Assembly: GCA_015680685.1 (NCBI GenBank)
Contig: MNCI01007684.1
Location: 771,375-835,374 of the forward strand
Source of the DNA: Gnetum montanum
Lineage: Eukaryota; Streptophyta; Gnetopsida; Gnetales; Gnetaceae
Reading direction: 5' to 3'
Length of the DNA: 64,000 nt
The position numbers and the translations under genes are program-made. The notes beneath the pieces were generated by a model, which was not told the origin of the DNA, searched no databases, and was given only the letters and a program-made list of their open reading frames with translations. This document shows, piece after piece, positions 43,530-55,456 of the stretch. Each line of letters opens with the position of its first letter. Positions within the stretch are counted from its first letter, which is position 1.

Positions 43530-46375
43530 CAAAACAAAATTGGGACGCAATACAAAGAATGTGCTGCAACTACAAAATTTGTGGAACTCATGTAGTTCCT
43601 GGTGGCAGTGGCTCCTCCATTGGCACTTTTCGTTTGTCTTGTGCTCCAGGTTTTGAGACTTGATGGCATTAGAGTATGGCCTAGAGCTTCTCCTCTTTGG
43701 TTTGGGCATCTTGTGCCGTCCATGCTAATGTTCCGATGTTTGACGGAGTCGGCACTTCCCATGGACAGGGTAGTTGCGGAAACATTTGATTGGCCTTGAC
43801 ATACTAGGCCGCAAATACCCGTTGTTCTTCCTCGTCGGTTCTAGCTTTGTCTCTGTATTCTTGAAAATTTGCAAGCCATCGAGCCAAGTCTGTTGCAACA
43901 CTTTTTTTCCTTGGTAGCTTGCTTTCACCATCTCAAGTTTAGAATTTGCAATCTCCAATTTTTCCAACAACTTCTTCTGTTCTGCAAATTTTGCTTCATA
44001 TTTGCTATGGGTGGTAGCTACATGTTGTTCGAGCTTTGTCCTTGGGTGCCCTACTGTTAACATGGAAAGGTTGGCTTACCATAGGCTTGCCAACTCCATG
44101 TATTCAGTAAGATCTTGGATCTGTAGGTCCCAATTTTTAACTTTCGCTTGGTGGGCAAAGGCATATGTGTCCAATATGGCCCACCAGTCAGTGTGTTGAG
44201 CACTAATAGCGTTGATATGGGCCTTGGCCATATGGATCTCCTTCTCTAGAATCTATTTGTACATCCCCACCTAGTCTTGGAAGTGCTCCTTTAGCTTTTT
44301 GTGTCGTTTAGCCTCATTTTGCCACGCGCTTATCTCGATAGCTGACTTTTGACGAATGACGCATACCTCCTCCATTGAGAGGGTTCAATTCTCTCTAGCT
44401 AAATGGCTCACGTCTCAGTTTACCTGGATGAATTATTCTCACAATTGATGGAAGTGTTCCTCGAGAAGATTCTTTTGCTTTTCCACAGTGGTCAACCAAA
44501 GGTTGTCTACAATAAGCTACTTGTTCTCTTCTTGTAAGGCCTTGAGTGCCTTGATATGCACATGAGTTTGCACCTGTGCTGCAGAGGCATCCCAAACAGC
44601 CTTCTCTTTCTCTTCAACCATCTTTTTATTCTCTTTTAGTAACTTGGTTAGTTGCTCAGTTCTAAAGCTATCCAGCTAGTTTGTAGGAACAAATTACAAA
44701 GGGTCCCGTTGGGCTACTTGTAGGGCCATGAACTGTTCTTGCAATTTCTACATCTCTACTTCAGCATGCTCGGCCCTCACTTTTATTAAGACCAACTTCC
44801 CCTTCATAGAAATGAGGTCTGATTGAATTGCTGTAACATCCTTAGGGATGTCAAACAGGGATGTCATTACTTGTCCCATTTGTAGCAATCGATTAAGCAT
44901 GTCCTCATGTTCTGCAAGAGTCATTGAGGTTCCAGCCAAAGTTTGAGCATCTTGTGCTCCTATGAGATCTGCCAGTGGCACAACAAGTACATTGAATGAT
45001 TCTTTGATGTGGTTTGCAACCACTTCTGCGGCTCCTGCTACATTCTGGTGTTACATGACCACCACTGTGGCCCCTTCACTAGTTTCTAATTGCACTTGGA
45101 AAGATGCAGCGTTTCCCGAGATTTGTTGCAACCAAATACTTTTCCCTCCTCCTGTGTGAATAGACACTTCACCCCTTGTGTGGTCCAAAGAAACTATGGG
45201 ATGAATGGCATCATCAATGACGTGGAAGATATTTGCATCATCAAGACTCCCCCAACTGACCGTCTCAGCAATGGCCCTGAGATGGCTCATCGACGGTCTG
45301 TAGTCTTGCGGTGGCAGTGGTTGGTCTTGGCTTGTGCTAGGCCCGACTTCCTATTGTTGGTTCGGTCCTATACTTGGAGGTTGGCTGGGTCCTACAAGTT
45401 GAGTCACAGTTGGTTCAGCCGTCTGTTCTTCTTCTTCTTCTAGTCCCAGCGTCTCGCCAGTGATTTTCCTTGGAACTGGCGACTTTAACAATTCAACATA
45501 TGAAGCATTCTAGGCTTTTCAGAGGACATCATTAGTGTATCCTTTGATACCAGCACGTTGGCATAGCTTTTTGATAAGACAAGGGAAGGGCAATGCCATT
45601 TTCCTTGTCTTCCATTCCTCGAACTACCTTAGGATCTCTGTATAATATAGATGAGGTAGGTTAGCATCAACCTTTCCCATCAACACTGCACATCCTCTAG
45701 CCGCATACATTGATATTCTTTTTAAGCCCTTTGTGGGGAAGAGATGATATGTTCCAAACTTGAAGTAAATCCTCTCTTCCATCATCAACTCTCCAAATAT
45801 CTTCTCCCTACCATAAGCCCTTTCTAATCAAACTCATCGCACATCAAGGTCTGAACAGGTGGATAACTGAGAAACTTTTGGCCCTATATTTGAAAGGTTT
45901 AATACTTCTGCAATGGCCTGCAAAGAGAAATCAACTGTTACACCACAAATTTTGATGGTGGTGCCTTGTTCCCTATTGTGCCAGAATTGGCACGTCTCCC
46001 CTAGGTACCAAGCACAGCTTTCAAAGAGGGTAGGCCATAAGGAAGACCCTTTGAGGTGATCCCTAATAGCCTCAGGAGTGAACTCTACAAAAGATTCAAA
46101 GTTTAATTCCACAATCACCACAATGAATGTGTACTTTTCATGGATGGCCTGAACACAATCTTGGGGCAACGTGATATGTTGTTCCTGTTTAGGCTCTGTA
46201 GTAGCTCCTCCTTCTACCTTCCTGGACTGTACAGTAGGAAGTTCCTCTTTATGAATGTGAATTATTGTTCCTCCTATTCTGTATGTTGTTCGATAAGATT
46301 TTGTCTTTTGCCTCTCCTAGGTCGTTTGCTTCCACCTTGAGTAGAACCTTCCCGTTGTCCACATTTTGGGGCCAT
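43530..46375 (-). pseudogene. Extra sense-strand ORF of B- (plant transposon-protein-like head, long coiled coil)
   Basis: It starts at ATGGCCCC (46375), directly preceded by GTGTGATTGCAG, a 3' splice-site-like sequence shared with B+. The N-terminal part (about 46170-45600) includes FTPEAIRDHLKG, CQFWHNREQGTTIKICGVTVDFSLQAIAEVLNL and EEWKTRKMALPFPCL, which resembles the putative plant transposon protein domain found in many plant retroelement ORFs. The rest (45290-43730) is Gln/Glu/Lys/Leu-rich and probably coiled-coil (MSHLRAIAE, EHEDMLNRLLQMGQ, KLEQHVATTHSKYEAKFAEQKKLLEKLE). Stops and a few frame changes occur. Function unknown. It lies between gag and the 3' LTR, where envelope-like ORFs sit in some plant elements, but nothing suggests a membrane protein. 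Confidence 0.65.
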
Positions 46376-48287
46376 CTGCAATCACACGGGGCCAAGCATT
46401 AGTAAGGTTGTTTTCAAAATTAAGTTATACCTTATCGCTTGTCTTAAATAATTTAATTTTATTTTATCTCCATGTGATGTTTCCCAAATGATTGTAATAG
46501 TAAGTCCTGTTACTTCAGTGGTTTTTCAATTTTAGTTTCCCGGTGTACCTAGGTATCAAATGATTTTTTCCACAAGTATCCTTATTATTATAATTAATTA
46601 CCCTTAATTATGTCATTTGGGTGATGAAAATTTCCAAGAAAGTTATGCACTATTTGGCGTATGTCCCTCCCCCACGACTAAGTTGAACACTCCAAGTTCA
46701 AGTAGGTTCAGATGGAATTAAAATCGGAGTATTAGCAAGCAAGATATGGATGTGAAAGCAAAGGTCACTCAATCGCAAGTCGTAGAAAAAAAATTCAAAA
46801 ACTCCCCCGCATGAATTGTGAAAATGAGGCTAAGTGTTGTGGGGGGCATACTTATTTATAGGTTTGAGGGACACGATATCGCATACGATACATTGTGTAC
46901 GCGATATCATGACCCTAGTGATGTTGGGCACCATGAAAAATACCAAATTTTTAAATATTTTCTTGAAATCAATGTTGGAAACTTAGGACATTGAGCTATG
47001 GTTAGAAGGTTCTAGGGTAATTGAGCTTGTTGTGAAGGAATGAATAATGATGAGTGAGTGTAACTGATCAAGAAAATCGTAGGTGGTAAGAAAAAGGTTA
47101 TGTGATGGTACATAGGAATGTTGGATTGGAGGGATAGTAATAAGGGAAAGAGAATTGTTGGCAATTATGCTGAGGGTAATAAATGGTGTGTGCCGGCTAT
47201 GTCATAAGTGAGAATTACAAGAGATTACACAAGTGGGTCCTCCCCAAAGTAGGTTCCAACCTATATTGCCCTTGTGTAACCACACTTAAAAGTGTCCGTG
47301 GGCACTAAAAGGGTTCAATGTAATCCACACTAATTCCACAAAACACACACATGTAAATATCACCGAAATGAGGTAGAAATTCTATGCTACACAAGACATG
47401 GGTTACAATTACATGAACAATGAGATGAGATGAGCTAGAGAAGGGATTGGAGAGATTGGGACATGAGGTAACTGACTTAGGGCATAGTGAATTCTGCATG
47501 TAAAGCATGATTAATATGTCATTAACCTATTGTTCCAAGATTAGGACCAAGTCTAGTCCTCTAATTAGTTACATTGCAGTGTTTCATCCCATGATGATCA
47601 ACTATGAGAGTACCAAAAAAACAAGGCATACGATCACTTGGCGTTTTGTTCAAGGGAGGAGTGATTTTTGTTTTGTGACACTTTGTTTTTCTTCTTTTCT
47701 CTTTTTTTTTCTTTTCTTTTGAATACTAAATCCAGAGAAGCTACCAACCTTCAGGCATGAGTGCATGTCTTTCTAGTGGGACCCCCTAAAACAGCACTGG
47801 ATTTTTGAGTGCCCTTTTAGTTACTCTTACTCCCATTTTTCGTTAGATCTACAAGGATCTTAGTACAACCATGTTGCATGATAATTCCCATAGATGCCAC
47901 CAAAGAGAATCCATAAGTCCCCTTAATTATCACATCCTAATCATTCCCTCTTGGTCCATCTTTCTTCATTCTGGGTACAATGAACACAAAATTAATTTTA
48001 AGTTTCAAAGATGTCAAGAATATCGCTGTACCTTCGAATAGAACCTCTTATTTGTAGAGTGGATGAGTGGGTGTAGTGGGCTGATTGTCCAAATAATCAA
48101 CCACTCATGACTCGATAACATAGAACACACCTCAACCAATGAGCCACATGAGTGTTTTATTCATAGATGAGATTATTTATAAAAAATGAAAAAAAAAACA
48201 AAAAGATAAAAAGATAAAACAAGAAATTGAAAAATGAAAAACTGGAAAACAAAAAGTTGTAAAATTAAAGAAAATGAAAAGTGGTTA
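46376..48287 (-). other. Noncoding stretch between gag and the extra ORF in B-
   Basis: No ORF. It contains a TATA box with palindromes (46853-46925) and a pyrimidine/purine run at 47680-47730. The part 47040-48280 is collinear with B+ 26860-27900. Confidence 0.6.
46853..46860 (-). promoter_or_regulatory. Internal TATA box upstream of the B- extra ORF
   Basis: TATAAATA on the minus strand lies about 480 bp before the extra ATG. Just upstream (46870-46915) are ATGATATCGCGTAC and CGATATCG palindromes, the same kind as in the B- LTR upstream of its TATA (43345-43400). It is absent from B+. Confidence 0.5.
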
Positions 48288-50286
48288 TTAATCCTGCTTG
48301 TTACTAGAATGGGGGATATCCCACATAACTAAATGATTGAGGATGGCAAGGATTAATAAATCGAAGATGAGGATTCTTACATGTTGGAAATATTGGGACT
48401 TAGTCATACTTACCCCATCGAGGTTCACACACTTGGTTATAAGAAGCATAGTGGGGCAATTTATGAGATGTGGTTCTAGGATAAGGAGTTGACCCATTAT
48501 GATATTTGGGACCATCAGATGGTATGCAAGGATTAGGATGTTTCCCTTCATGGCTGTGTTCATTAGGTCGTATGGTTGTTGGAGTGTTAATTGGTGGCCC
48601 TGATGAAGTAACATGAGGTGTTGGGTTCGAAGATAAGGGTGCACCACAGGGTTGGACTTGTGCTAAGTTGGACGATGTAGTGGCCTCGGAATGGTGTTGT
48701 CCCTTCCTAGGGTCATTTCTAAAGAAGGGATGCCTTTGATGTTGCTGAGGTCTTTTATTACTGTTAGAAATATTAGCATAAGTAATGTTCGTGGGTTTTT
48801 GCTATGGTGCGGACACCTTAGGAGCAGTTGGTGGCAATGTAAAAGGAGGGAAAGGATGAGAATGTTGAAAATTAGGAGAAGTGTAAGGTACACAAGGCGG
48901 TGGTTGTGTTGAAGACATGGGCTAATAGTATTAAGGAGAATGGTAATGTGGTGAGATAGAGTATGTTGACCTAGTTGGGGAAACAAGATGTTGAACAAGA
49001 TAAGCATTTGGGTTCGAATGATATGAAGGATGTCTCCAATTTAGGGGTGGTCACCCCCATGACTAGGATTGTTTCCACTATGATCAAACACAGTATCTCT
49101 ATATGAACTCTGGATGTAACGTGTTTCCCCAATGCTCATGTAAATGTAATAATATTGGGCATTGGCCCTTGGGGTGATCGTATAGGCATATGTTGCATTC
49201 ATACGTATGATTGGCAGTTGAGCTTTTATTTTCCTTATCCCTTCTTTCTGATTGTCTAATGTTTTGTCTTGCTTCTTGGGTTGTCAAAACTCTATCCTCA
49301 ATAATATCGATAAATTCTCCACACTTTTTATATGTCCATTCCAACATCTTATTGATCTTTGCCTCAACTTCTTCTAATGATTGTTGTACCAGCAAAGATG
49401 GTTCTTTCTCCTTGTGATAGGTTGATTTCTCCTTTTTATGATTATGGACCTTTGTTAAGTTGAGATTCTAGTCCCATTGATGTTTTTCCACACTTTCCCA
49501 TCGAGCCATTTCTCCTTCTTCTTTTGCTACCCACCTAACAAGCTCTTGGACTTGATGGGCTCATAGTTTATATAGTTTTCCTTGGGCATACATCCCTAGG
49601 GTCTTTCTTGTTTCATCATGAAGCCCATCAATGATATGATACATTAGCCTTTCTTTGGAAAACTCATGGCTTGGACAATTGTTTAATAGTGCATAGTATC
49701 TTTCTAAGACCATGTCCAAGGGTTCATGTTGTGCTTGTTTCCACTCTTGGATTTGTTTCCTCAAGGTTGACACTCTTATGTAGGTTTGATATCTTTCGTT
49801 AAAAAGTTCTACCATTGTTGACCAATGTCATATTGAATTTAGTCTTAACAATCTATACCATACTTTTGCTTCACCAACGAGTGTCATAGGGAAGAGCTTG
49901 AGTTTTTGCCAACCATTATCAATGTTGTTCCATGTGCAAGCATCGTAGAAGGCTAGTAAATGTTGTTGCGAATCTAAGTCATAGCCTCCTAAAAAAGTAG
50001 GGAAGTTGTTTAAATCGAGCCTAGGTAGATGACTCTCTTTACGATGCCTACGAGAGATTTGAACAGCCTCTTGTATTTATGTTAAGCTTGTAGTGGCCAG
50101 TAGGGGTTCATCGTCATCACGTAAGTTATGCTTTCGTGCATTGGGATGATGTTGCTTTCGTTGATGTTTATAAGTAACTCCCACTTCAGGTTGTGTACTC
50201 CAATCTTCATTGTCATATAATTTGCTGGTTCTCCAATGAACTTCCTCACTAGATGTGGCATTATCGTAGTCTTGTAGGAGAGGCAT
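48288..50286 (-). pseudogene. gag: Element B- gag
   Basis: ATG at 50286 (MPLLQDYDN). Collinear with B+ gag: DLNNFPTFLGGYD, YDACTWNNIDNGWQKLKLFPMTL, AKVWYRLL, MVELFNERYQTYIRV, EHPLDM-like helix, NKMLEWTYKKCGEF, then a Cys/His motif CNICLYDHPKGQCPI near 49190-49150 and a Pro-rich tail ending VGYPPF. Several stops (for example 49561, 49099) and frame changes. Confidence 0.82.
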
Positions 50287-50410
50287 TGTTGTAAAGTTGT
50301 GTATGAATTTATGTGTGACTTTTCGTAATTATTTCTTCTTCCTAAGAGATATATCGTTAATTTCTATACAGTGACCTTGTATGATATAACTAATCTAGAT
50401 AACTAGCACC

Positions 50411-50429
50411 GTCCCCAGCAACAGTGCCA
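50411..50429 (-). other. Primer-binding site of B-
   Basis: TGGCACTGTTGCTGGGGAC on the minus strand, one base after the LTR. It resembles the tRNA-Asp-type site (TGGCGCCGTTGCCGGGGA) of many plant gypsy elements. Confidence 0.7.
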
Positions 50430-50430
50430 A

Positions 50431-50804
50431 TGATGAGTGGCGAGGTACCCCTACACTCAACCATATGAATACGAGCATTACATGCGCAATCCGATTGAAC
50501 TCTGCAAATGGACTAGTTGTGGCATCTAGAAAGTTAGCCTTAGGTCATAGTTTGCTGTCTACCCACCTAGACTAGTATTAGCTTTGTCACGTATGATTTA
50601 GTCCAGAGTGAGGTATATGATGTGTTTCTATGCTAATGCTACTCCTGAGGACAATGGAAAGTAATATTGACTAAGCTAAGAGAGAAAGGGTGAGAGAGAA
50701 TCTAAACTAGCCTAAGTGCGATGGGCATCCATTCCTTGATTATCTGTACACATCTTGGACTTCATGCATGACTACCACTGGGATTACCAAGCGTAGATCC
50801 TAGG
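50431..50804 (-). repeat. 5' LTR of B-, truncated by element R
   Basis: Collinear with 42607-42978 of the 3' LTR up to GTAGATCCTAGG, where R's LTR begins. The rest should resume after R's 3' end, outside the window. Confidence 0.88.
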
Positions 50805-50974
50805 TGAAACACCACAAAAATTTTGAGTTTGGCACTTGTCCAGCAAGAAGCAGGTCCCCGTGACCCTCGGACGACCTTGGCTACATTTTAAGTCACACAT
50901 GGCAATTTTAAGGATCGAAACACTTGGTTTTTACCAAGTGTTGTGCCAACGTCTACGCCCAGCATCTACGCCCA

Positions 50975-51191
50975 GCGTATACGCCCAACGCCCAGCATAC
51001 ACGCCTCACATGTACACTCAGCAGGTGCAACAGGAGCAAGAATTGAAGCAAGTCGACATCCATTAGCGTATACGCCTAGCGTATACACCAACATCCATCA
51101 GCGTATACGCCAGCGTCCACCAGAGTTCACACGCCCAGCAAGTCCAGCGTATATGCCCAATGTATACGCTGGCCTGATGTAGCGTATACGC
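50975..51191 (+). repeat. GCGTATACGC palindrome cluster in R U3
   Basis: Four exact copies (50975, 51066, 51101, 51182) and several variants lie within 220 bp, ending about 90 bp upstream of the TATA box. Confidence 0.88.
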
Positions 51192-51278
51192 CCAGCGTAT
51201 ACCATATTTCTAAATTGTACGCACCCGGTCGACACGCCACATGTCTCCCAACCTGATTTTCCCAGTAAAATCCCACCT

Positions 51279-51286
51279 ATAAAAAG
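51279..51286 (+). promoter_or_regulatory. TATA box of R 5' LTR
   Basis: TATAAAAA in CACCTATAAAAAGCC, 475 bp into the LTR. Probable start of the genomic RNA. Confidence 0.75.
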
Positions 51287-51539
51287 CCCAGTTTTCCACG
51301 TATTCAAGGTCGGCAAAAATTTACCAGAGCAGATCCCAGAGCAATTACGCTGCAAACCAAAACCTCTTATGCTTACGCTGGAAGTTCTATATGCTGAGCA
51401 TAGTCTCTACGCTCTGCCTACCGTTCAAACCAGCCACATCCCTGCACCCACCGGGGCTTTACGTCCACCTTGTGTCCAGCTACAACTGCGTTAGACCGGT
51501 GCACTACATTTCCACTTCATAATACAGTTTACAGTTTAC

Positions 51540-51800
51540 AGTTTCCAACTTACAGTTTACGCTGACTTCTTGCATGTGTTTCTGCTTACGCTCGTTTACA
51601 TTTACGCTCTGATTACGCTGTTTACACCCTGTTTACGCCCTATTTACGCTTTACGCCCAGTTTATGCCTTGTTACGCTGTACACTCGGTTTCACGCCCTG
51701 TTTATGCTGTGTTCAAGTTTACGCTTAGTTTACGCTTCGTATATCAGTTTAGGCTGTTTACGCTATTACGCCATTTACATTTTGTTTATGCCCTGTTTTC
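51540..51800 (+). repeat. GTTTACGCT repeat tract in R LTR
   Basis: Roughly fifteen degenerate copies of GTTTACGCY occur downstream of the TATA box, so the tract should be transcribed. Confidence 0.65.
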
Positions 51801-52038
51801 ACTATTCGCTCCATTTTATGCCCACTACACCGTTTATGCATAACACGGCGTATAACACTTCGGTGACACTCGGGGAAATCCTTGTCTGATCCACGTGCGG
51901 ACCACCCAAGGTACTTTACCTTCGTGCATCCCAGCTCGCCCTCAGGCGAAGGTAGGATCATCTATGCTCGTCCTGCGATACCATGGTCTCTGTTTCTCCT
52001 TCCAGCTAGGGACCGACGATTTCAGGCGGTACAGAAAT

Positions 52039-52057
52039 TGGCGCTAGAAGGAGGGCC
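52039..52057 (+). other. Primer-binding site of R
   Basis: TGGCGCTAGAAGGAGGGCC, 5 bp after the LTR. Same as L; one base differs in M. Confidence 0.78.
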
Positions 52058-52079
52058 TCCACTTAAACAAATTGACTAT

Positions 52080-52440
52080 ACACTCCTCAGCGTCTACGCT
52101 CATCAGCGTTTTCGCTGCCCTGTTCAAACCCCCGACTCTCAGTGTCTACGCTCTCAACCTTCCAGTGTCTACGCTACCCACAGACTAGCGTCTACGCTAC
52201 ACTTAGCATCTACGCTGCCTGCAGACCAGCATCTATGCTGCACACCCAGCGTCTATGCTACCCGCAAACCAGCGTCTATGCTGCACACCCAGCATCTACG
52301 CTGCCCGCAAACCAGCGTCTACGCTGCACACTTAGCGTCTACGCTGCACACTTAGCGTCTACGCTGCCCGCAGACCAGCATCTACGCTGCACACTTACGC
52401 TGTAGATTCTTCTACGCCGGCCACATACACTCAAACCGTT
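52080..52440 (+). repeat. AGCGTCTACGCT minisatellite in R leader
   Basis: About fourteen copies of the near-palindrome AGCGTCTACGCT are separated by CACACTT or CCCGCARACC, giving 20- and 23-bp units. It lies between the primer-binding site and gag. Confidence 0.85.
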
Positions 52441-52461
52441 TTACATACACGATCTATCATC

Positions 52462-55456
52462 ATGAATCCCGTAAACACCACTGCTACCACTACCCAGATC
52501 ATTGACATCTTAGACACCATGGCTACCCAGCAGTCTATCACACCACATTTGGGAGGGCAATCCACAATGGGGCCCCGTCGGTCTTTGAGGTTACAAGGAA
52601 GAGATCCAGCCGCTAACGTTATAACCCAAGATGAGTATAACTTCATCTGCATTAAGATACAAGCCGGCCTGGCAGTGGATCGGGCTGAAATGAAAGTAAA
52701 GAGACAATTCGAACTCTTTTACAAGGGAGGACACGAGTTCATCCCTTCCCCATATGACGTAATCCCCGTTCCAGAACAATTCTCGGAGCTCTTTACTTAG
52801 CTCCTTCTGCACAGGAGCCAGTCATTGGACCAACCCGCGCTAGAGCCTCAGCCTGAGGAAGAAGATGAGTTCGCTGCCCAATCTGAGCAGGCAGACTCAT
52901 ACCACACCTTGAGCCCCCAACCACAGATGAACCCCATTTTCCATCCCGGGACAGGGGAAGTCTTGCCCGTACAACGCCCTAGATTCACCCAGGTTCAAAT
53001 GCCACTGCCGGAAACACCAACACTCGTACACATTCCGCTCCCAAGCGATCCCCAACCTCACACCTTCCCTCTAACAGTCACCCCTAATGTAGCTGCGGGT
53101 CCATCCTCACAAGCACCGCCTCCTCATGATGGTATGGGACCAACGTTCACACCTCGCGTAATTGGGATGTCGCATGTGATCCCCGCATCTACATCAGCTC
53201 ACTTCATACCCCATATCCAGACGCACACAACTCCCCAAGCAGCCCCAGCCCAACAGGGAGTCCCCGCATACAACGTAGCGGGACAGTGGCCAGCAAGGGG
53301 GGCGTCATCACATCAAATCCCCCATCACCACGTCCCGCCCCACGCAATCCCCCTGATCAATGCTCCTCAAGCACAGCCCCAGCTGCAGCAACAACAACAA
53401 CCACAACATTTTCCTTTTAACATCTCAGCCTTAGCATCGCCCGCCGTTAACTACCCACAGGCACAACCGCCGATCACCCAGCCTTCAGCTTTTCAACCCA
53501 TGACCCAGCAATCTAGCTGGTATGTAGCTCCGCACCCCCAGCCTGTAGCTTCATCGAGCACCCAAGATTGGGCGGACGCTAAAAAACTGATGCAGGAATT
53601 AACAGAAAGTAGTAGATTTCTACAATGATGACCCTATTAGCTCCTCTATCCCGCCATTGACTTTGCCCAAGGGTGTCCCCCTCCCAACACTGACTAAGTA
53701 TAATGGGGAGACAAATCCCAACGCCCACCTCATCACGTTCAGATTAGAGTGCGCACTCCTTCAGGCATGGCCCCACTCAATACTACGAGTATTCCCCATG
53801 TCCCTCACGGGAAGGGCACTCAACTGGTACCGGGCCTTGCCCAAGAATTCCATCCTTTCCCTGGATGATCTTCTACGCCAGTTTGTGACCAGGTTCAAGT
53901 ATAACTTGAAACCCGAAGCAACACTAGACAGCCTCATGCAGATCAAGCAAGCACCGCTTGAATCGGTGCAGAAGTTCATTCAGAGATGGAGCGCAGCTCT
54001 TAACGAGTTACACGACCCAATCTCTCCAACATATCTGCTCACGATACTGAAAGGGACTGTTAATGACTTCTTCAAGTCCAAACTGTATTACCTCAATGCA
54101 CATGATCTGAATCAAGCATTTGAACAAATCAAAAACATAGAGGAAGCTACTCAAAACAGCAACGACCCTGCATACCTGGCCGTCAGAAACCAACACACTA
54201 AAAAAGACAAAGAAAAGGCCAAGGCGACTATAGCAGCAATAGCAGGGGCACAGCAAACAAACACCACACATCAATACAAACCACCCGTTCCCCCCACTAA
54301 CTACTATCAGCCTGCTCCCACAACAGCCCCAGAATCGTCATCACAAAACCCGACGAACCGTACGCGTAACTTCGAGAGGAAGGAACCCTCTCAGTACACG
54401 CCTTTACCGATGAAGCCATCCCAGCTCTTTGATCAACTCTTAAAGGCTGGATTGATGCAACACAAGCAATTGTCCCAGGTGGCTATCCAAAGACATGACC
54501 GGTTCTGTCAACTCGTACAGAACCCAAGCCTGGCAACGCCGGATGAGCCGCCCGTGCCCAAAGGATTCAGGATGGATCGCTTCTGCGACTATCACCAACG
54601 CAACGGGCATGGAACGGATTACTGCTTCACCCTGAAGCAGGACATCCAGAGGATGATTGATGATGGCAAGATCACTTTTGACGGGGCTAACCCCGTCCAA
54701 CCACAAAACCAGACCATGGGGGTGTATAAAGACCCCCTGAAAGCTAAAGAGGCATCGTACGTAATTACCTCAATCTATTGTGATGATGACTCCAGCACAC
54801 CCCGCATCAACACCATCCATCCCGAAGACAAACAAGAAACATCTAACAAACCATTCGTGGTTCAGATCCCTCCCGCTAACTCTGCACCTCAATCACCTCA
54901 CACCCCGTAGCGGCCATTCGTAATCCGAGTGCCCTCCACCATACCCACCTCTAACTTCATGACACGCCAACAACCATACGTAGTGCGCATCCCTTCGGCT
55001 AACCTCGCAGGTACACCAACCCCTCACGCTCGGCCTACCCCTTTTGTAGTCCGAATACCACCTGCCATTGCAACGACAGAGGCCCAGCCTCCACCAAGAC
55101 CAACCCCGTACATCGTCAGGCTACCTGCACAAACTCCTGCCCAATCGTACACACAGCCCCGCCCTACTCCCTACGTCGTAAAGGTTTTCAGGCAATCCCA
55201 AACTCCGAGGCCAACTCCATCTCCGCATAACACACGAGAATGCCTGGCAAATAGGCTTACGCGAGAACGCTTGGAGAAAGAGCGCCAACGGCTAGCTCTG
55301 GGGCCACCTAAGCCCACTCCCCTCAACTCTGTACCCATGTCATCTTCTAACGATCAACCAAGCGCAGGCAATGAAGGTGAGTCATCTGAAAAACACGAAT
55401 CATCTAAAACAATAGCCCTGAAAAATGACAAGCCAACAAAATGAGAGATAAAACTG
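52462..55456 (+). pseudogene. gag: Element R gag
   Basis: Starts MNPVNTT at 52462. Domains: N-terminal RRSLRLQGRDP..DEYNFICIKIQAGLAVDRA, acidic QPEEEDEFAAQSEQAD, Pro/Gln linker, gag core (FPMSLTGRALNWYRALP, FKYNLKPEATLDSL, VQKFIQRWSAAL, ILKGTVNDFFKSKLYYL), zinc-binding CDYHQRNGHGTDYC near 54585-54625, then PYVVRIP repeats. Breaks: TAG 52798, a one-base frameshift near 53605 (before FYNDDPIS), TAG 54908 and TGA 55442. Otherwise continuous with protease. It forms particles and packages RNA in active relatives. Confidence 0.9.

Larger units (their letters stand above)
42607..50804 (-). mobile_element. Element B-: gag plus extra sense ORF, no pol, minus strand
   Basis: 3' LTR 42607-43422, polypurine tract, extra ORF (46375-about 43530), noncoding DNA with an internal promoter, gag (50286-48288), primer-binding site, 5' LTR (50804-50431, cut by R). 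It is collinear with B+ (24961-29673) in reverse. No protease, RT, RNase H or integrase is present, so it is non-autonomous. Confidence 0.85.
50805..52033 (+). repeat. 5' LTR of element R
   Basis: TGAAACACC...GGCGGTACA, 1229 bp. U3 has GCGTATACGC palindromes (50975-51191), TATA at 51279, then a T/A-rich GTTTACGCT repeat tract (51540-51790). It is a single-copy version of the LTR end that is duplicated in L. Confidence 0.9.

Noticed and set aside
43530-46375. Extra ORF of B- as an envelope-like gene
   Set aside because: Position would fit, but I see no signal peptide, transmembrane segment or Cys pattern; it looks soluble and coiled-coil.
24961-50804. The whole window as one giant hairpin or inverted duplication
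   Set aside because: Insertion points, LTR lengths and internal deletions differ between the two sides, so they are independent insertions of related elements.
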